Assembly: GCA_001600455.1 (NCBI GenBank)
Contig: BCKC01000009.1
Coordinates: 744,001-808,000, forward strand
Source of the DNA: Endocalyx cinctus
Lineage: Eukaryota > Ascomycota > Sordariomycetes > Amphisphaeriales > Apiosporaceae
Direction of reading: 5' to 3'
Length of the DNA stretch: 64,000 nt
The notes under the pieces were generated by a model. It worked only from the letters and a program-made list of their open reading frames with translations. It ran no database searches and was not told the DNA's origin. Shown here one piece after another: positions 24,608 through 36,313 of the stretch. Within the stretch, counting starts at the first letter, position 1, and each line of letters starts with the position of its first letter. The position numbers and the translations under genes were made by a program.

Positions 24608-27600
24608 GACCCTTACTGACTCCTCCCTAGTGCTAGTTACATCATCAATGGTTGGATTTTTACTGGTTAACCTACTATAAAAATGTAATATGAAGACCAT
24701 CTAGCGGTGAGAAACTTGTTATTCTTCAATTTTACTATTTTCATCCTCACGGCAACAACAAATAACAATATACTTGTACTTACCTACTAACCTATACGTA
24801 CATACATCATCTACATAACATCATACCTGCATGCTTGCATACTTACATATCTAGGATCTAACCTGGAAAAAATCAAGATAGTATACATAAATTTTGAATA
24901 ATCTTGAATTAGATAATGTTTATCAGATGAATGAATATCTCGTATCAACTCATCGATGATCGATCTTTCAGTATCGGCATCGTCATCGTCATCATCAATC
25001 CCATAAACGCTCATCTAAACATCGTGAAAACTGGCTTTTTGATCTGAATATACTACATTATGTACGGAGTATACGCAACAAGATTACCACCTTTAGCCCT
25101 CATAACAGATGAAAACATTTAGAGCATAATTCATCAGACTATGATGTACATAGTACCAGGAAGCTGTAAGACAGACCCGCTGAGGCGTTTGAAACATCTT
25201 ATCTCTAAAGACACTTTCATCTCTAATGAACCAAGACCCTGGAATTGTAGCTTTTTTTTTTTTTTTTTTTGCCTTTTTCGGCATTCTAGTATAGTCTAAC
25301 ATCAAGGCCGGAAAGATTCAAGAAAAGTAACAACCGTATATAGTCAAAAGTACTTCAATTTTTATCTTCTCCACATCATCGAGCATGCTTAACATAATTG
25401 ATTGTCTCTAACTTCGTAAGGCGAAGAATCAGTTACCTCGTGTCTATCTAACATCTTAAGCAGAGAGCCGATTCAGGTTTTCCCCCTCTTAGTGAAGCTT
25501 CCATCCCTTCGCTAGAACAATGTAAAACCCCGGCTTCAGAATGTTAGAAATCTAAGAATATGTCACGTTCGTGTCTTGCCTAGCTGAAAATGTCTAACCA
25601 TATACGCGGCTTCTTACACTAAATTATTCACAAACGCTCGGGTACCTATGCCATAAATGGTCAAACTCTAATGATGATCAAGAAAGAAAGAAAAAAAAAT
25701 ATGTCAAATGTCTGTCCGCATTCGGACATATGTTCAGCTGCGTAGTACACTTTTTTTTTTTTTTGACACCACTAAAAAACTAAAATAAATCATGAATCCA
25801 TTAATCCATAGGGTCGGATTGTCTCGTCGGCGTTTGGCTGAAGGACTCGGGCTTATCAACAAGGATACGTTACACATGAGACAGCGCAAATTGAGAAAGT
25901 ATATCATGATTCTCTAACCGTCTTTATCTCCTTCTGGTGCCGTATGGTAAGATAACCATTCCAGAAACCCCTTGGCAGGTACATAATTGCGGAGAGAGGT
26001 AGGGAAAAGCCTTGCGTAATAATTGATAATTGAGTCCGTACTCCGTACAGTAAAATACTTTTTTCTTTCTTTTCTCTTCCTCCTTAGCAGCTTTCGGTAG
26101 GTTACTTTCTCTCTATGCGTTAGATGCACCCAACCCAGTTTCACAAAGAGACAAACTCGGCGGTGCTAAGTAATAGCGTATCCTCAAACATATGAATATC
26201 AAGGGACCATTAAGGGTCCAAAGGGTCCTTGACTCCTCATGATCTATCAAAGCTCCCGTCCACAAGTTTCCGGTTCGTTCGAGGAGACGAAAATCACGAA
26301 TCGACGGGCAGTTTCAAAAAGCTACCCTGGAAGGAGAAAATTATTTATATTTTTCCTATTTCGTACTCAACCCTATCCTACCGTGTGCATTACGCATAAT
26401 GAACACCCCAGGCTTCCCCGCGTTTCTAGTAAACAATTTCTTTTCCTCTTCGTGCTCAGTCGGCATTGCGATAAATATGATCTGAGGGAAGCCGCGTACT
26501 ACTTATGACTCCGTAGTGATAATCGTTCCATCGACGGCTCCGGGAGAACGGCAAGGAGTTTGCTAAATTTTTGTGGTGCAGGCCGTGTAATAGGGATAAA
26601 GGAGAGAAGTTTGATATCCCTAATTTTCTGCGTATTACGGAACAATGGGGACCAATGGAGTAAATTTTACGTTAATGATCGTCCAACGTCTTCAGAAATT
26701 TTTTTTTTCTTATTCCGTTGCTGGGCGGTGGTATAGTAAGCAAAAAGCCCCGGGCGCGCTACGGTCCAGGTTGTCTAGTCGCTATGGGGCTGAACATATT
26801 TGCTGCACCACTACTGTAAGAATTTGCACCAAGAGGGCTTGTCGACCAAGAGATGGTTTTCTGACATCGTATTGCGCTCCCATCCCATGTACCCTAATGA
26901 TTATCACCTGCACGGCATAGGACGCAGGCTGTGCTGTGAACTCTTCCCCTTCCTTTCCATCCTCATATATGTAACTCCGCTCACTCAATCTGACTCACCG
27001 TGTAATTATTATTGTTGTTGTTTACGCATCTCATCGGAGAATTGGATTGATTTCCAATTTCCCAATTCCCATAGGGCATAGAAATTGTTACTTCAAAAGA
27101 TCCATTATGATTTGTGTCTGACCGTGATTGGAGAGTTACAAGCGCGAGCCCCTTACGTCTAATTTCAATTGATGAGGAAAATATTATGTTTTCGTTCGGG
27201 TAGCTGCAGAGCCTCATTCGGAACAAATTTCGTCGAGCCACGCAATTAACCCTGACCTTAAAGCCTACGTGATATAGAGCGAAAATAATTAAAGGGAAAA
27301 AGAAATTCTTCACCCTTTTTTTTTTCTCCCCTTTCGTCGGTTGCCCTAAACGTGCGGGTGATGAAAAAAGATGTTCGATTAGTCACAGCACGATCTCGGG
27401 TCTTCTTATTCCGTAATGTATTTTTCCTCTCCCTCGTCAAGGGTAACGCTGGCTGGCCGACTGGCAAGGAAAAGCTCATTTTGTGTATTCAACTCTCGTA
27501 TTTGACCAAAAAAGATCGACAGCTTCCTTTCTAGCTTCATTCTAGATTTATGTCATTTTCTTTAAAATGTTTATTTGATCCTCTTTAGGCGATGACAGGA

Positions 27601-30600
27601 ATCATTTTCAAGTCTAGTATAGTTTCTATAATCTTGATTTTATTTTGGTTTTATTCTTTTCTGTTATTAAAATCCGAATACACCGAAGCACGGGGGTAAA
27701 TAACTTGGAAACTTCACTCATTCTCTCTCATTACACATCACTCTCGATCCACCCGGACAGAAACCGATCCTCTGGGATCACGGCAAACGTCATGGTCACG
27801 TTTTAACGCGACAATGATCGTCGAAAAAAAAAAAAATCTTGGAAAATCGTAACGCGCGATTGAGAAACTTCGTCATAGTTTAATTATTTTTATAAATATT
27901 GATTTATAACTATTCTCCACGTTCCTCTCTCAGCTAAAACCCTGTTTCGTACGCTGGTTCCATTTTCTTGTCATATTGAGAAAAAAGTAAATAATAATCG
28001 ACGCCGGAGCATACAAAAGAAGGGGCCGATAACCAAACAAACGATTGATAGATCTCGATCTCGATTTCTTGGTTGATGATCATCCTTAACCTGAGTTACA
28101 TGGTGTGAAACTAACGCATTGATTCTGCTTGTTTTGTCTTATATAGCTTCCGTTTGCTGACGGTAGATCGACTCCAATTTTTTTTTGTCTCTTATATTTT
28201 TTTCCCTTTTATCCTTTTCCTGATTGCCTTAATCCGTAAGCTATGTCACAGACGGTAACCTGAACCCGAAAGTGGCGTGCTTTTCGGTATCCAATAAGAG
28301 CTGTGAAGAGCTATTCCTACCATCGATAGCTAAACGCCGGAGTCTCAGGGCGGCTTGTGACAGGACAGAATTTTTTTATGTACTTTATTTTATCCCTCGC
28401 TTTTTCCCCTCACCTCTATCGTCCTTAAACCACTCACGAGGACAGCATTAGCGTACGGAGCTTTTCTGGTTGTAGATCAAAAAAGAGAACGGCGTCAAAA
28501 TAGGTGTTCGCGTTCTTGTTTACCCAACCCATTTTCAATGAGCTTTTGTTATTTTTATATTTCGTGTTATTTGGTTCGATGCCTTTTCCTACCCGACTTT
28601 CTCGGCACTAAATTAAAGGATTCTATTCTTACCATTGAACCTTATTAAGTGACGTTTTGGTTGCGATTAGAATCTGTGACAAGCAATACCCAGTGGCTAA
28701 ATTTTGAACGGTCGCAAAAACCGCCTCATTACACCAGATTAACTAAACCTATCGGATATTAACTTTTCTTTCCTTTCTTATTCTTTTTTTTTTCTTTTTC
28801 TCTTGACCGGGTCTAGACATTTGAAGCCGTTGTTAAATAAAATGATTGTCCTCTATTTATATTTTACATTGTCCGTGAATAGATAGTTAGCTGCAAGACA
28901 AGACGTTAAAGGCGCTTCGAATGCGATTCATCACAATAAGCGAACAGAGCGGTTTTCGGCCGTTTATTTACTTTGGAAAGTAAACAAAAAGAACGCGAGA
29001 CACGTCTTTTTTTTTCCCCTCTTGTCCTGCATGCTGCAATGTAAACATTTATACAAAATGGGCATGGGGGGTCCATTGGATTCTTGTCTAACGTCAACCC
29101 CTGTCAATCGAAGCGATGCCATGAGCTGTGATAACGAATAAGGTGAGCGGAAGAGGTAGCCACTTCTTTTTGCATTATTAGAACGCATGCAAGGAGCTTG
29201 GGCCTCGGACTCTGGAGTTGCATTTGATAAATCCTACAGCTACGGGCGGGCCGGTTCGCGATATGATTTGTAGCTCGCAACTGGGCAGGTTATGTTGGGC
29301 CTATGGGCGTATGTAACTAGGTTATCGTGATCCTTCTGTGCATATACATGCATCTACACTATCTATCTCGTGCATCATTTTGTCCTTGCATCTCGCATGT
29401 TTTAGCATGAAGAACCGCAATCCGGTCTTCCTGTTTTTCCCCCTAGTTGGTTCATCCTGCTAATAAGCATTCCCGACAAGCTCATCCATACTGGTTAGTG
29501 GATCCACGATAGCGAGTGGCATGATTCTTGAAGGAAAGACATACGCAGTCTTACCTCAGACTGAGACGGGGCAAGGCACCTTTCATCCATCGCTATGCCT
29601 TACGGCTGGCTATACATAGAAAGTAGTCGTACACATACCTAGAACTTTTATACACTATTGCTGTATGGGTATAGCATATCCCCAGAGTAGTCCTACACTA
29701 CGACCTCCATGTGTGCCGTGCCTCAAATCCGGTATACCAATTCGGCCATTTCTTTATCATGGAGACCTTCTGAAACGTCGTAATTGAGGGGAGCGAAAAC
29801 GTAACTCCACACGACCAGAATAATGGGCAGTTTCTCGATTAATAATTGCACAATGAATGAGTATATTATCTCGATTAGGACATGTTCGTTTCGATCTTTT
29901 CGGGATTATTGTTAAGTTTCCTTTTACAAATCCATGAGACAGCGTTATTCCCCGCCTTGCCTAGCCCTATCTGAACCCCTCCCTCCTAAGCTTTGCCCCC
30001 TTTCGGAAATTTAATCATCGCCGACCTACCTACTTTGCGGAGCAGTTTTATCAGGGGAGTTTCGTACCCGTATATATTCCTTTTCTGTTCGTTCAACTCC
30101 TTGCATTTTAGTGAAGTCTTACTTATAGTATATTACCACTTGTTCACTGTGTAATCCAAACGTTGGGCTGAACTTTGTTTTATGATTTATCGTAAATAAT
30201 TGATTTGATTATTGCTTTACTATTGTACTCTATTTATCTCTGTCTCCTTGTTCATTGTTCATCCGATTCCCCTTTTCATTGTCATCTTAGCGTAGATCAA
30301 AGAGCTGCTCAAGGAATCGATCGATGGGTATCGAGAACAGGCTTCGGCCCATTATAAATGACGCAGTAGGTTCTTTTTTTCGGTCGCGAAAAGCTCTCAG
30401 CTCGTTCTCCGCCCACGCGTACGTACGCACCAAACTTGTCGAGTCAGTGATTACATGCAGTAGAGAAATGAAATTATTTTCAGCCTCAGCATGGGATGTT
30501 ATTATTAAACTTTATTTTATTTTGGTTTTTATTTTTATTTTTATTTTCTTCTTTAATTCATTCTACCGTGATTATTGTTATCGTCGGTATATCCGGACAT

Positions 30601-31701
30601 GATCCGACTTGATCTTGTTAGTGCAAGTCGAAATTAATGTGACGTCTTTCTTCATTGTCTCCCGTATTGTGTGGCTTTGGCTTTGCTTAGCTAGGCAAGT
30701 ATTGCCCGGGTCGGACAAGGTCTTGATTGGCCAATTTCGAGTCTTTCTACGAATTTTCAACTTCAACTTCATCCTAACCTTTAAGTAGTGTAGGTTGAAG
30801 ACGGGTTCCCCTGCCCACGAGACGAACCCGCTAACTAAGATGGCTAGAGTAGTATGGTAAACTACTCGGCCGCGTTTGCGGTCCAGACTCTGTTATAATC
30901 CCTACGTGTTATCTAATGACTTACGTCCGTTTAACGGGAAATCAATCTTTGAGATTTGTTTTGATTGTGCTGGCAAGATGCTGCAAGGACCTCCCATTCA
31001 CCACTTACTAACGACATATATTCTCTTCTAAGGGATATTGAAATGACGACAAGCTATAATATAAAATTGCTATTTTAGAAATATTACATGCTTCGTGTCA
31101 ACTTTGAAGGATAGAATGACGATGCAAAAGTTAGGCTTCATGCTTCGAGATCGATATTCTTCAATGGTTGGCGGAATTGGGTTGTATGAGACCGACCACC
31201 TGGTGATCATCAATAATTGCTATGCCCTTTGTTTCGATGTCTAATGTTTATGTTTATGTTTACTATTACAACCAGTTTATAGAAATCAATGGTTGTCTAG
31301 ATGTTTGTATACGTGAAAAGCATGGTCTAGTCTGTAACTCCTGGAGTATTATGTAGAAAGATGACTACTCAGGGCAAACAGTTAAGAATAGGATGATACT
31401 TAGGTACTGACACAGTCACATATGAACAGATAAAGAATATAAATGCTCCATCATCTGCTACTTGCGTATCCCGTCATGTGAAATATTTCTGCAGTTACCT
31501 ATATTAGTGTCCTACTGAGGGTTGTCACCTTGTGTAGATATGAGAGTATAGACCTGTAGTTTTCTAGTACTCATGTCCTAGATATTCGGAGTATACTGGT
31601 ATTCTAATTAAATACAATAGCATTCAGTCTCTATTCTAGTAATATATATGTCAAAGCTTCAACATAAAATGCAGGTGGATGGTGAATGAAAGGTTATTAT
31701 A

Positions 31702-31715
31702 TAATCACGTGATTA
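31702..31715. promoter_or_regulatory. Perfect 14-bp palindrome with a TCACGTGA E-box
   Basis: The palindrome TAATCACGTGATTA centres on CACGTG. TCACGTGA is the preferred core of Cbf1-type bHLH factors, which act in sulfur metabolism and chromatin organisation in yeasts. It lies about 600 bp upstream of the interrupted gene that starts at 32312. A role in transcription is inference. Confidence 0.4.
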
Positions 31716-31964
31716 CCTCAACGGTCAACACGCGCATGAGGTTCAGCCTCACTTTTTTTTTCTAGTGAGGGGGTTTAAGCTCGAGTTGATATACCTAAAC
31801 CCCAAATCACTTGAATATTCCCATTCTTATTTTTCTTCCGTTCAAGTCCAATTGACAGCCGGCTGCTGACCTACCTACAATGCAATTATTCACATTCAAT
31901 TTTAAGAAGAAGCAAACTAGTTGATCAATGAGTCAGAATATTCAATATGCACCCAACTATTGCT

Positions 31965-32020
31965 ATCACCATTATATTATCACCATTGTATTATCACCAT
32001 TGTATTATCACCATTATATT
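31965..32020. repeat. 14-bp minisatellite, four units of ATCACCATTRTATT
   Basis: Four head-to-tail 14-bp units differ only at one A/G position, in the order A, G, G, A. A degraded partial unit continues to about 32035. It lies about 290 bp upstream of the start codon of the interrupted gene, so it may fall in its 5' leader or promoter. Confidence 0.9.
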
Positions 32021-32311
32021 ACCATTATACTATTGTCCATTGTCTTTCCACACTCCCATTATATCTCACCTATGCATTGTTTATGTTCTTGCCTACTAAT
32101 TATTATAAATATATCTCTACTTTCTTTTCCATCTAAACATGATTTCCTTCCATCTTCAACTTCAGACACTGAACAGATAGTCCTGATTCATTAACCCAAA
32201 CCATCAACACATATCTGTTTCTTCTGAATTTTGTCCACACCTACTCATCTTTCCCTATTTATTATATCATCAGTGAAGTAATTGATACCTTAATATTTAA
32301 TTACTGCAATT

Positions 32312-33532
32312 ATGGCACCCATTTTCGATCTTGCCGACTGTAACAACAGCGGAGGGCACTCCAAGATCAGGGCAGCGCCATCGACTACTTCAAATAAGAA
32401 GTTTAATCAGGTTAATCAGCTGGCCGATGAAGACATCGAGCAAATGATTGACCTGGCCTTAGATGTTGTTTTTAATTCCATTAATGGAATTAGTAATGTC
32501 AAGAACCCATCCAAGGAATCTAACATCGGAGAATCTTCGAGCTGGGGTAAGTGGAAAAATTTCGACTTTGACGTGATTGACAAACACTAACGTATCCTTC
32601 TTTGCTACAGAGAGCACCCATAGCTCGGATGAATCTAGAACCGTCGCCAGAGGTGACCGATCCGAGCAGCAGACCTAGAAGGCTGCTTGTTCATTGCGTC
32701 ACGCTCGACATGATGGTTCCACGACTCGTGCTTTGCGAGACAAAAGGTAAGAATACTGAAGAAACTAATAAGGATTACGTCCTGCTAATATTATCACAAG
32801 GCATGGGCATCCGAAACCCAAGAGATCTTGCCTAACCTTGAAGGCGCAAGACCATCCCCGCCGCTTTGTGCATGTCAACGCGGCGGGCCACACCATCCTC
32901 CAGCCTCCACCGGGGCTTGCCAAAGGGCCTGTGAGGTTGGTTCGGGACGAGCTGGCCGACGAGGGCAGAGTCACCATCCAGCCACCGTCCCCAATCGCCA
33001 GAGATCCAGCAAGACGTTATCTCCGAATAAACGATAACGGAGACACGACTCTGAAGCCGCCTCCGGGGTTCGGTCTTGACTTGCTCGACTTCTCCAAGAA
33101 AGAAGTCAAGCCCCGCGGATCTCAGGGGGATAGAGAGAAGGGCAGCGGAATCGCCCAGCTCTTGCAAGAGCAGAAGCAAGGGCAGAAAAAAGAGCGGGCG
33201 AGGATGCTCAGGTTCGCAGTCGCCCAAGGCGACTCGGCTATGTAAGTTGTTTTCATCTGGGGTTTTCCGAATTCAGATCCGGGTTCTAATGATTATCTAG
33301 TGACGACGATGACGAAACGGACACGGAGGTGGATCCGCGTCCTTTAATGTCCATCCGTCGTCGACAGGAGCGGCGGCGACAAGTAGAGGATCGCACCGCG
33401 CACGAGTTGCGAGGAAGTGAGAGATGTGGTCTCGAGTCACATTATCGTCGGGAGGAGGACTTCATTGCCTCCAGCGAGGATGATGGCTTGGACTGGGATA
33501 GTTATGTCCATGACCTAACTTCTCACTTCTGA
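32312..33532 (+). pseudogene. Four-exon gene of unknown function interrupted by one in-frame TAG
   Basis: The inferred exons are 32312-32546, 32611-32746, 32801-33241 and 33301-33532. All junctions have GT-AG ends and consistent phases (1, 2, 2), and the total is exactly 348 codons. One in-frame TAG at 32676-32678 (codon 101) interrupts the frame. Everything after it stays open for 246 codons across two more introns, which argues for a recent nonsense change, a sequencing error or an unrecognised splice form. I do not recognise the family. The N-terminus is acidic and helical. The middle carries two related segments of the type RR[FY]xxxNxxGxTxLxPPPG[LF]. The C-terminus is highly charged and contains a DDDDETDTE cluster and an Arg/Glu-rich stretch, which suggests a nuclear or nucleic-acid-associated protein; that is only a guess. 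If the stop is real, the product is a 100-residue fragment. Confidence 0.6.
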
Positions 33533-34625
33533 GCATTGGGCTTTTGGGAAGGGATTTTGGCAGAGCTTGATTTAAAGATACTGGGAAGTTGATATCGCTC
33601 TGAAAAAGTAGGATTTAAGACGCATATTTGGGAAAGCGTCTTTTCGAAGGATAGTTTGGGAGAAATGATTAGGACTAGTCTCCTATAGTTACCCTTGAGG
33701 TAAAAGATACCCGTACATATAATTATTGAGATACCCCGTAAATAAAAATTATAAGCCGACTATGCTCTTAATATTGGTGTTCCACGCGTGCCAACTGCTT
33801 CAGAGACAAGATCGTAGAATTTATTAACCAAGTACTTAAGTACTTGTGTAGTGCTATTACTATATCCACTCCATCGAGTCCAAGAGCCAACTATCCTTAG
33901 TATACCGAATACCACGGCAGAAAGTTGCGATAAAAATATTATGCCTGAGTTTGCGAAGGGTCTTCTACACGCCTCTACGGAACCATCTTTAAAAACCCCT
34001 GTCGTTTTCTTATCTTATCTTTTCCGTGTAACACAGTAAAATTTGTAAACTCAGGACGCTCTGTGGGCTGCAAGCTCACCTCCCGTTTCTAATAAGCACA
34101 TCTATTAAACTCGATTTTACTTCGTGACATTAGAGTCTACGGAGTAAAATCTGGAGCAAGATCTTGTCACCGGTATTCTCGGATTCCCCACTGTATTATT
34201 CCTTGTTACATATGATTTTACGGTAATAAACAAAGTTGAATCATGTTGAACCCGATATACCGTATTGCGTGAATAAGAGATACTTGGTATCATAAATGTC
34301 TGAAATAACGAGCTGAGTAAGATGTCACAAAGAAATTGCGGAGATGGTCACTGAAACACGCTGAAGTGAAAGAACTACATAAAACTATAAATAATGGACA
34401 TGTCTGCCCGTACATGCGATTACGGCGCTTATTAAAGTGTTTGCGAACTCCGCTTTCTCAAATCAGATGTTACTTACTCATAGTTTCCCCCCCTTACATT
34501 TGATCTCCGCAAACTTAACCATAAAAAAAGATAGCTCCCACTCTTCTTATTCTTCTAACATCAAAAACCTGCTTATTTTTAATAAAAACACTCGAGAAAA
34601 TTAAAGAAAGCAGATCCCCCCAAAA
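33533..34625. other. Intergenic region, no gene recognised
   Basis: It holds the 3' flank of the interrupted gene and the promoter of the phosphatase gene. One TACGGAGTA 9-mer lies at 34138-34146. Short frames only. Confidence 0.6.
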
Positions 34626-35728
34626 ATGGAGACCGTACAACTACCGAGCCCGCCGTTCGTAACCGTGCCAGGGATCGACAACTTCCGCGACCTCGGCGGG
34701 TACCCGATCCCGTCGCAGCCGGGCAAAGCGGTAAAGCGCGGGGTGGTGTTCCGGTCGGCGCAGCCGTCCCGGGCGACGGACGCGGGCGTGGCCAAGATGA
34801 ACGAGCTCGGGATCGCGCGCGTCTACGACCTGCGCTCGCAGCAGGAGCTGGACAAGATGAGCTACGGCGGCGACGCCCCGCTCGTCCGCGAGTGGGAGGG
34901 CGCGCGGCGGATCTTCGCTCCCGTCTTCCGCGAGGAGAATTACTCGCCCGAGGCTATCGCGCTGCGATTTCATCATTACGGAAATGGTGCTGAGGTAAGC
35001 TTTAAATGATGAAAACCTTAGAGACGTTTGGGGGTCCGTTCTTTCGGAAGCTCTAGCTTCGCATTGATTTTTTTTATTTTTTTCCTTTTAAAGTTCTGCT
35101 CTCTGGGGCCCCTCTACGTTACATTATCGGCATGACGTCACGCTAAAAAAAGGCGCGAACTTAGGGGTTCTCTCTAGCTTATATGGATATATTGGAAACG
35201 GCGGCGTCGGCTACGAACGACGCACGGCCGTACGCGGCGATCCTGGAGCAGCTGGCTTCGCCCACCCAATCCCCGGAGCCGCTGCTGGTGCACTGCACGG
35301 CCGGCAAGGATCGGACGGGCGTGATATGCGCGCTGATCCTGGCGTTGTGCAGGGTCGACGACGACGTGATCGCGGACGAGTACGCGCTTACCGACTTGGG
35401 ACTCAAGCCGCAGCACGGCCCTATTATCGCTCACCTCATGAAGGAGCCGGTGTTCAAGGATAACCCCGAGGGAGCCGTGAGGATGGTGATGGCGAAGTGA
35501 GTTTTTGTGTCCCCCCTGATCTACTTATTAAATAAAACCAGGATCTATTGGCATATCGATCACTAATCGCAATAATATTTTTTTTTTTTTAGAAAGGAGA
35601 ACATGATAAGCGCCCTTAAGGCCATCCGCGAAAAGTTTGGCTCCGTCGAGGAGGCGATCGTGAAGTTGGGTCTGTTGACGCCAGAGAGCATCGCTCATTT
35701 TAGACGTAACATGATTGTCGATGCTTAG
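34626..35728 (+). CDS. PF13350-type tyrosine/serine protein phosphatase, three exons
   Basis: The exons are 34626-34994, 35165-35496 and 35593-35728, giving 278 residues. The N-terminal NFRDLGGY motif (residues 19-26) and the RSAQPS strand are typical of the Y_phosphatase3 family (PF13350). The P-loop HCTAGKDRTG places the catalytic Cys at 167 and the phosphate-binding Arg at 173. The family includes bacterial MptpB and many fungal proteins, acting on phospho-Tyr/Ser/Thr and sometimes phosphoinositides; the substrate here is unknown. The first intron is the longest in the window (170 bp). Its acceptor was chosen at 35164 rather than the later TAG at 35175-35177 because only the former keeps frame and gives the expected AYMDILE helix. 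Exons one and two are strongly GC-rich compared with the flanks. No signal peptide or membrane segment is seen. Confidence 0.93.
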
Positions 35729-36313
35729 AATTATATACATATTTGACCTGATGTTTTAGAGTGGTAAATGGAAGACTTATGATCATGATGGAAGTCGGAA
35801 AGACTTAAGTTGACAGACGCGACACGCGATTTTAGTGGTGGCTTACTTAGTGTGATTTATAGGGCGTATTTAATCTACTGTACAGAGTAGATGCATTAGA
35901 AATAGTATAGCATAGACATATTCGTTTGATCATTTGAGAATATGGTGTCTCAGTTCACTGGCTACCATAAACATATATGTGCATTTGATGCACAGTGGCT
36001 TTTTATTGATTGATTAAATCATCATAGCTTAGGCTATCTGGCTGTCTGGATGGTTGTGCATTGTTATGTTATGAGATGGTGAGAATTGTTTGTCAGATGC
36101 TTTATGCGAAGCTTTAGAGCAGAAGCTCTTATCGATAGTAAATTAGTGGAGAAGCTCCATTAACCGCCTACCTAATTAGTCCATTTTCAGTTACCAATAA
36201 TCATCTTGCCGGCATTAAGAAAAAAAAAAAAAAGTTCTTAGACAAAAACCACAAATGTATGCAAATCCCATCATTCTCACCAATACGATTCATGCCGATC
36301 AAAGATTGAAAAA
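35729..36313. other. Intergenic spacer upstream of POL5
   Basis: The 3' flank of the phosphatase gene and the promoter of POL5. It contains a near-palindrome around a GTACAG core at about 35873-35890 and a short poly(A) run before the POL5 start. No gene. Confidence 0.65.

Larger units (their letters stand above)
23171..32311. other. 9.1-kb region without a recognisable gene
   Basis: This is the longest gene-free stretch. It starts with the T-rich 5' flank of cdc25. Further along are an AGGTACCTAGGTAGGTA motif at 24495-24511, an (AAT)n microsatellite near 24544-24564, poly(A) at 24586-24607, poly(T) at 25252-25270 and 25751-25764, and two TACTCCGTA-type 9-mers. A broad pyrimidine-rich zone runs from about 27300 to 30600. 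A 14-bp palindrome lies at 31702-31715 and a 14-bp minisatellite at 31965-32020. Stops are frequent in all frames. I see no transposase or reverse transcriptase remnants. A long non-coding transcript or extended promoter is possible but not shown. Confidence 0.55.

Noticed and set aside
31921..32194. Two short hydrophobic frames over the minisatellite
   Set aside because: They arise from the repeat itself being free of stops in two frames. No signature and weak start context.
32602..32835. 77-codon frame as an alternative exon avoiding the TAG at 32676
   Set aside because: It cannot be joined in frame to the downstream exons. It ends in a stop soon after the next acceptor, whereas the chosen frame continues for 246 codons.
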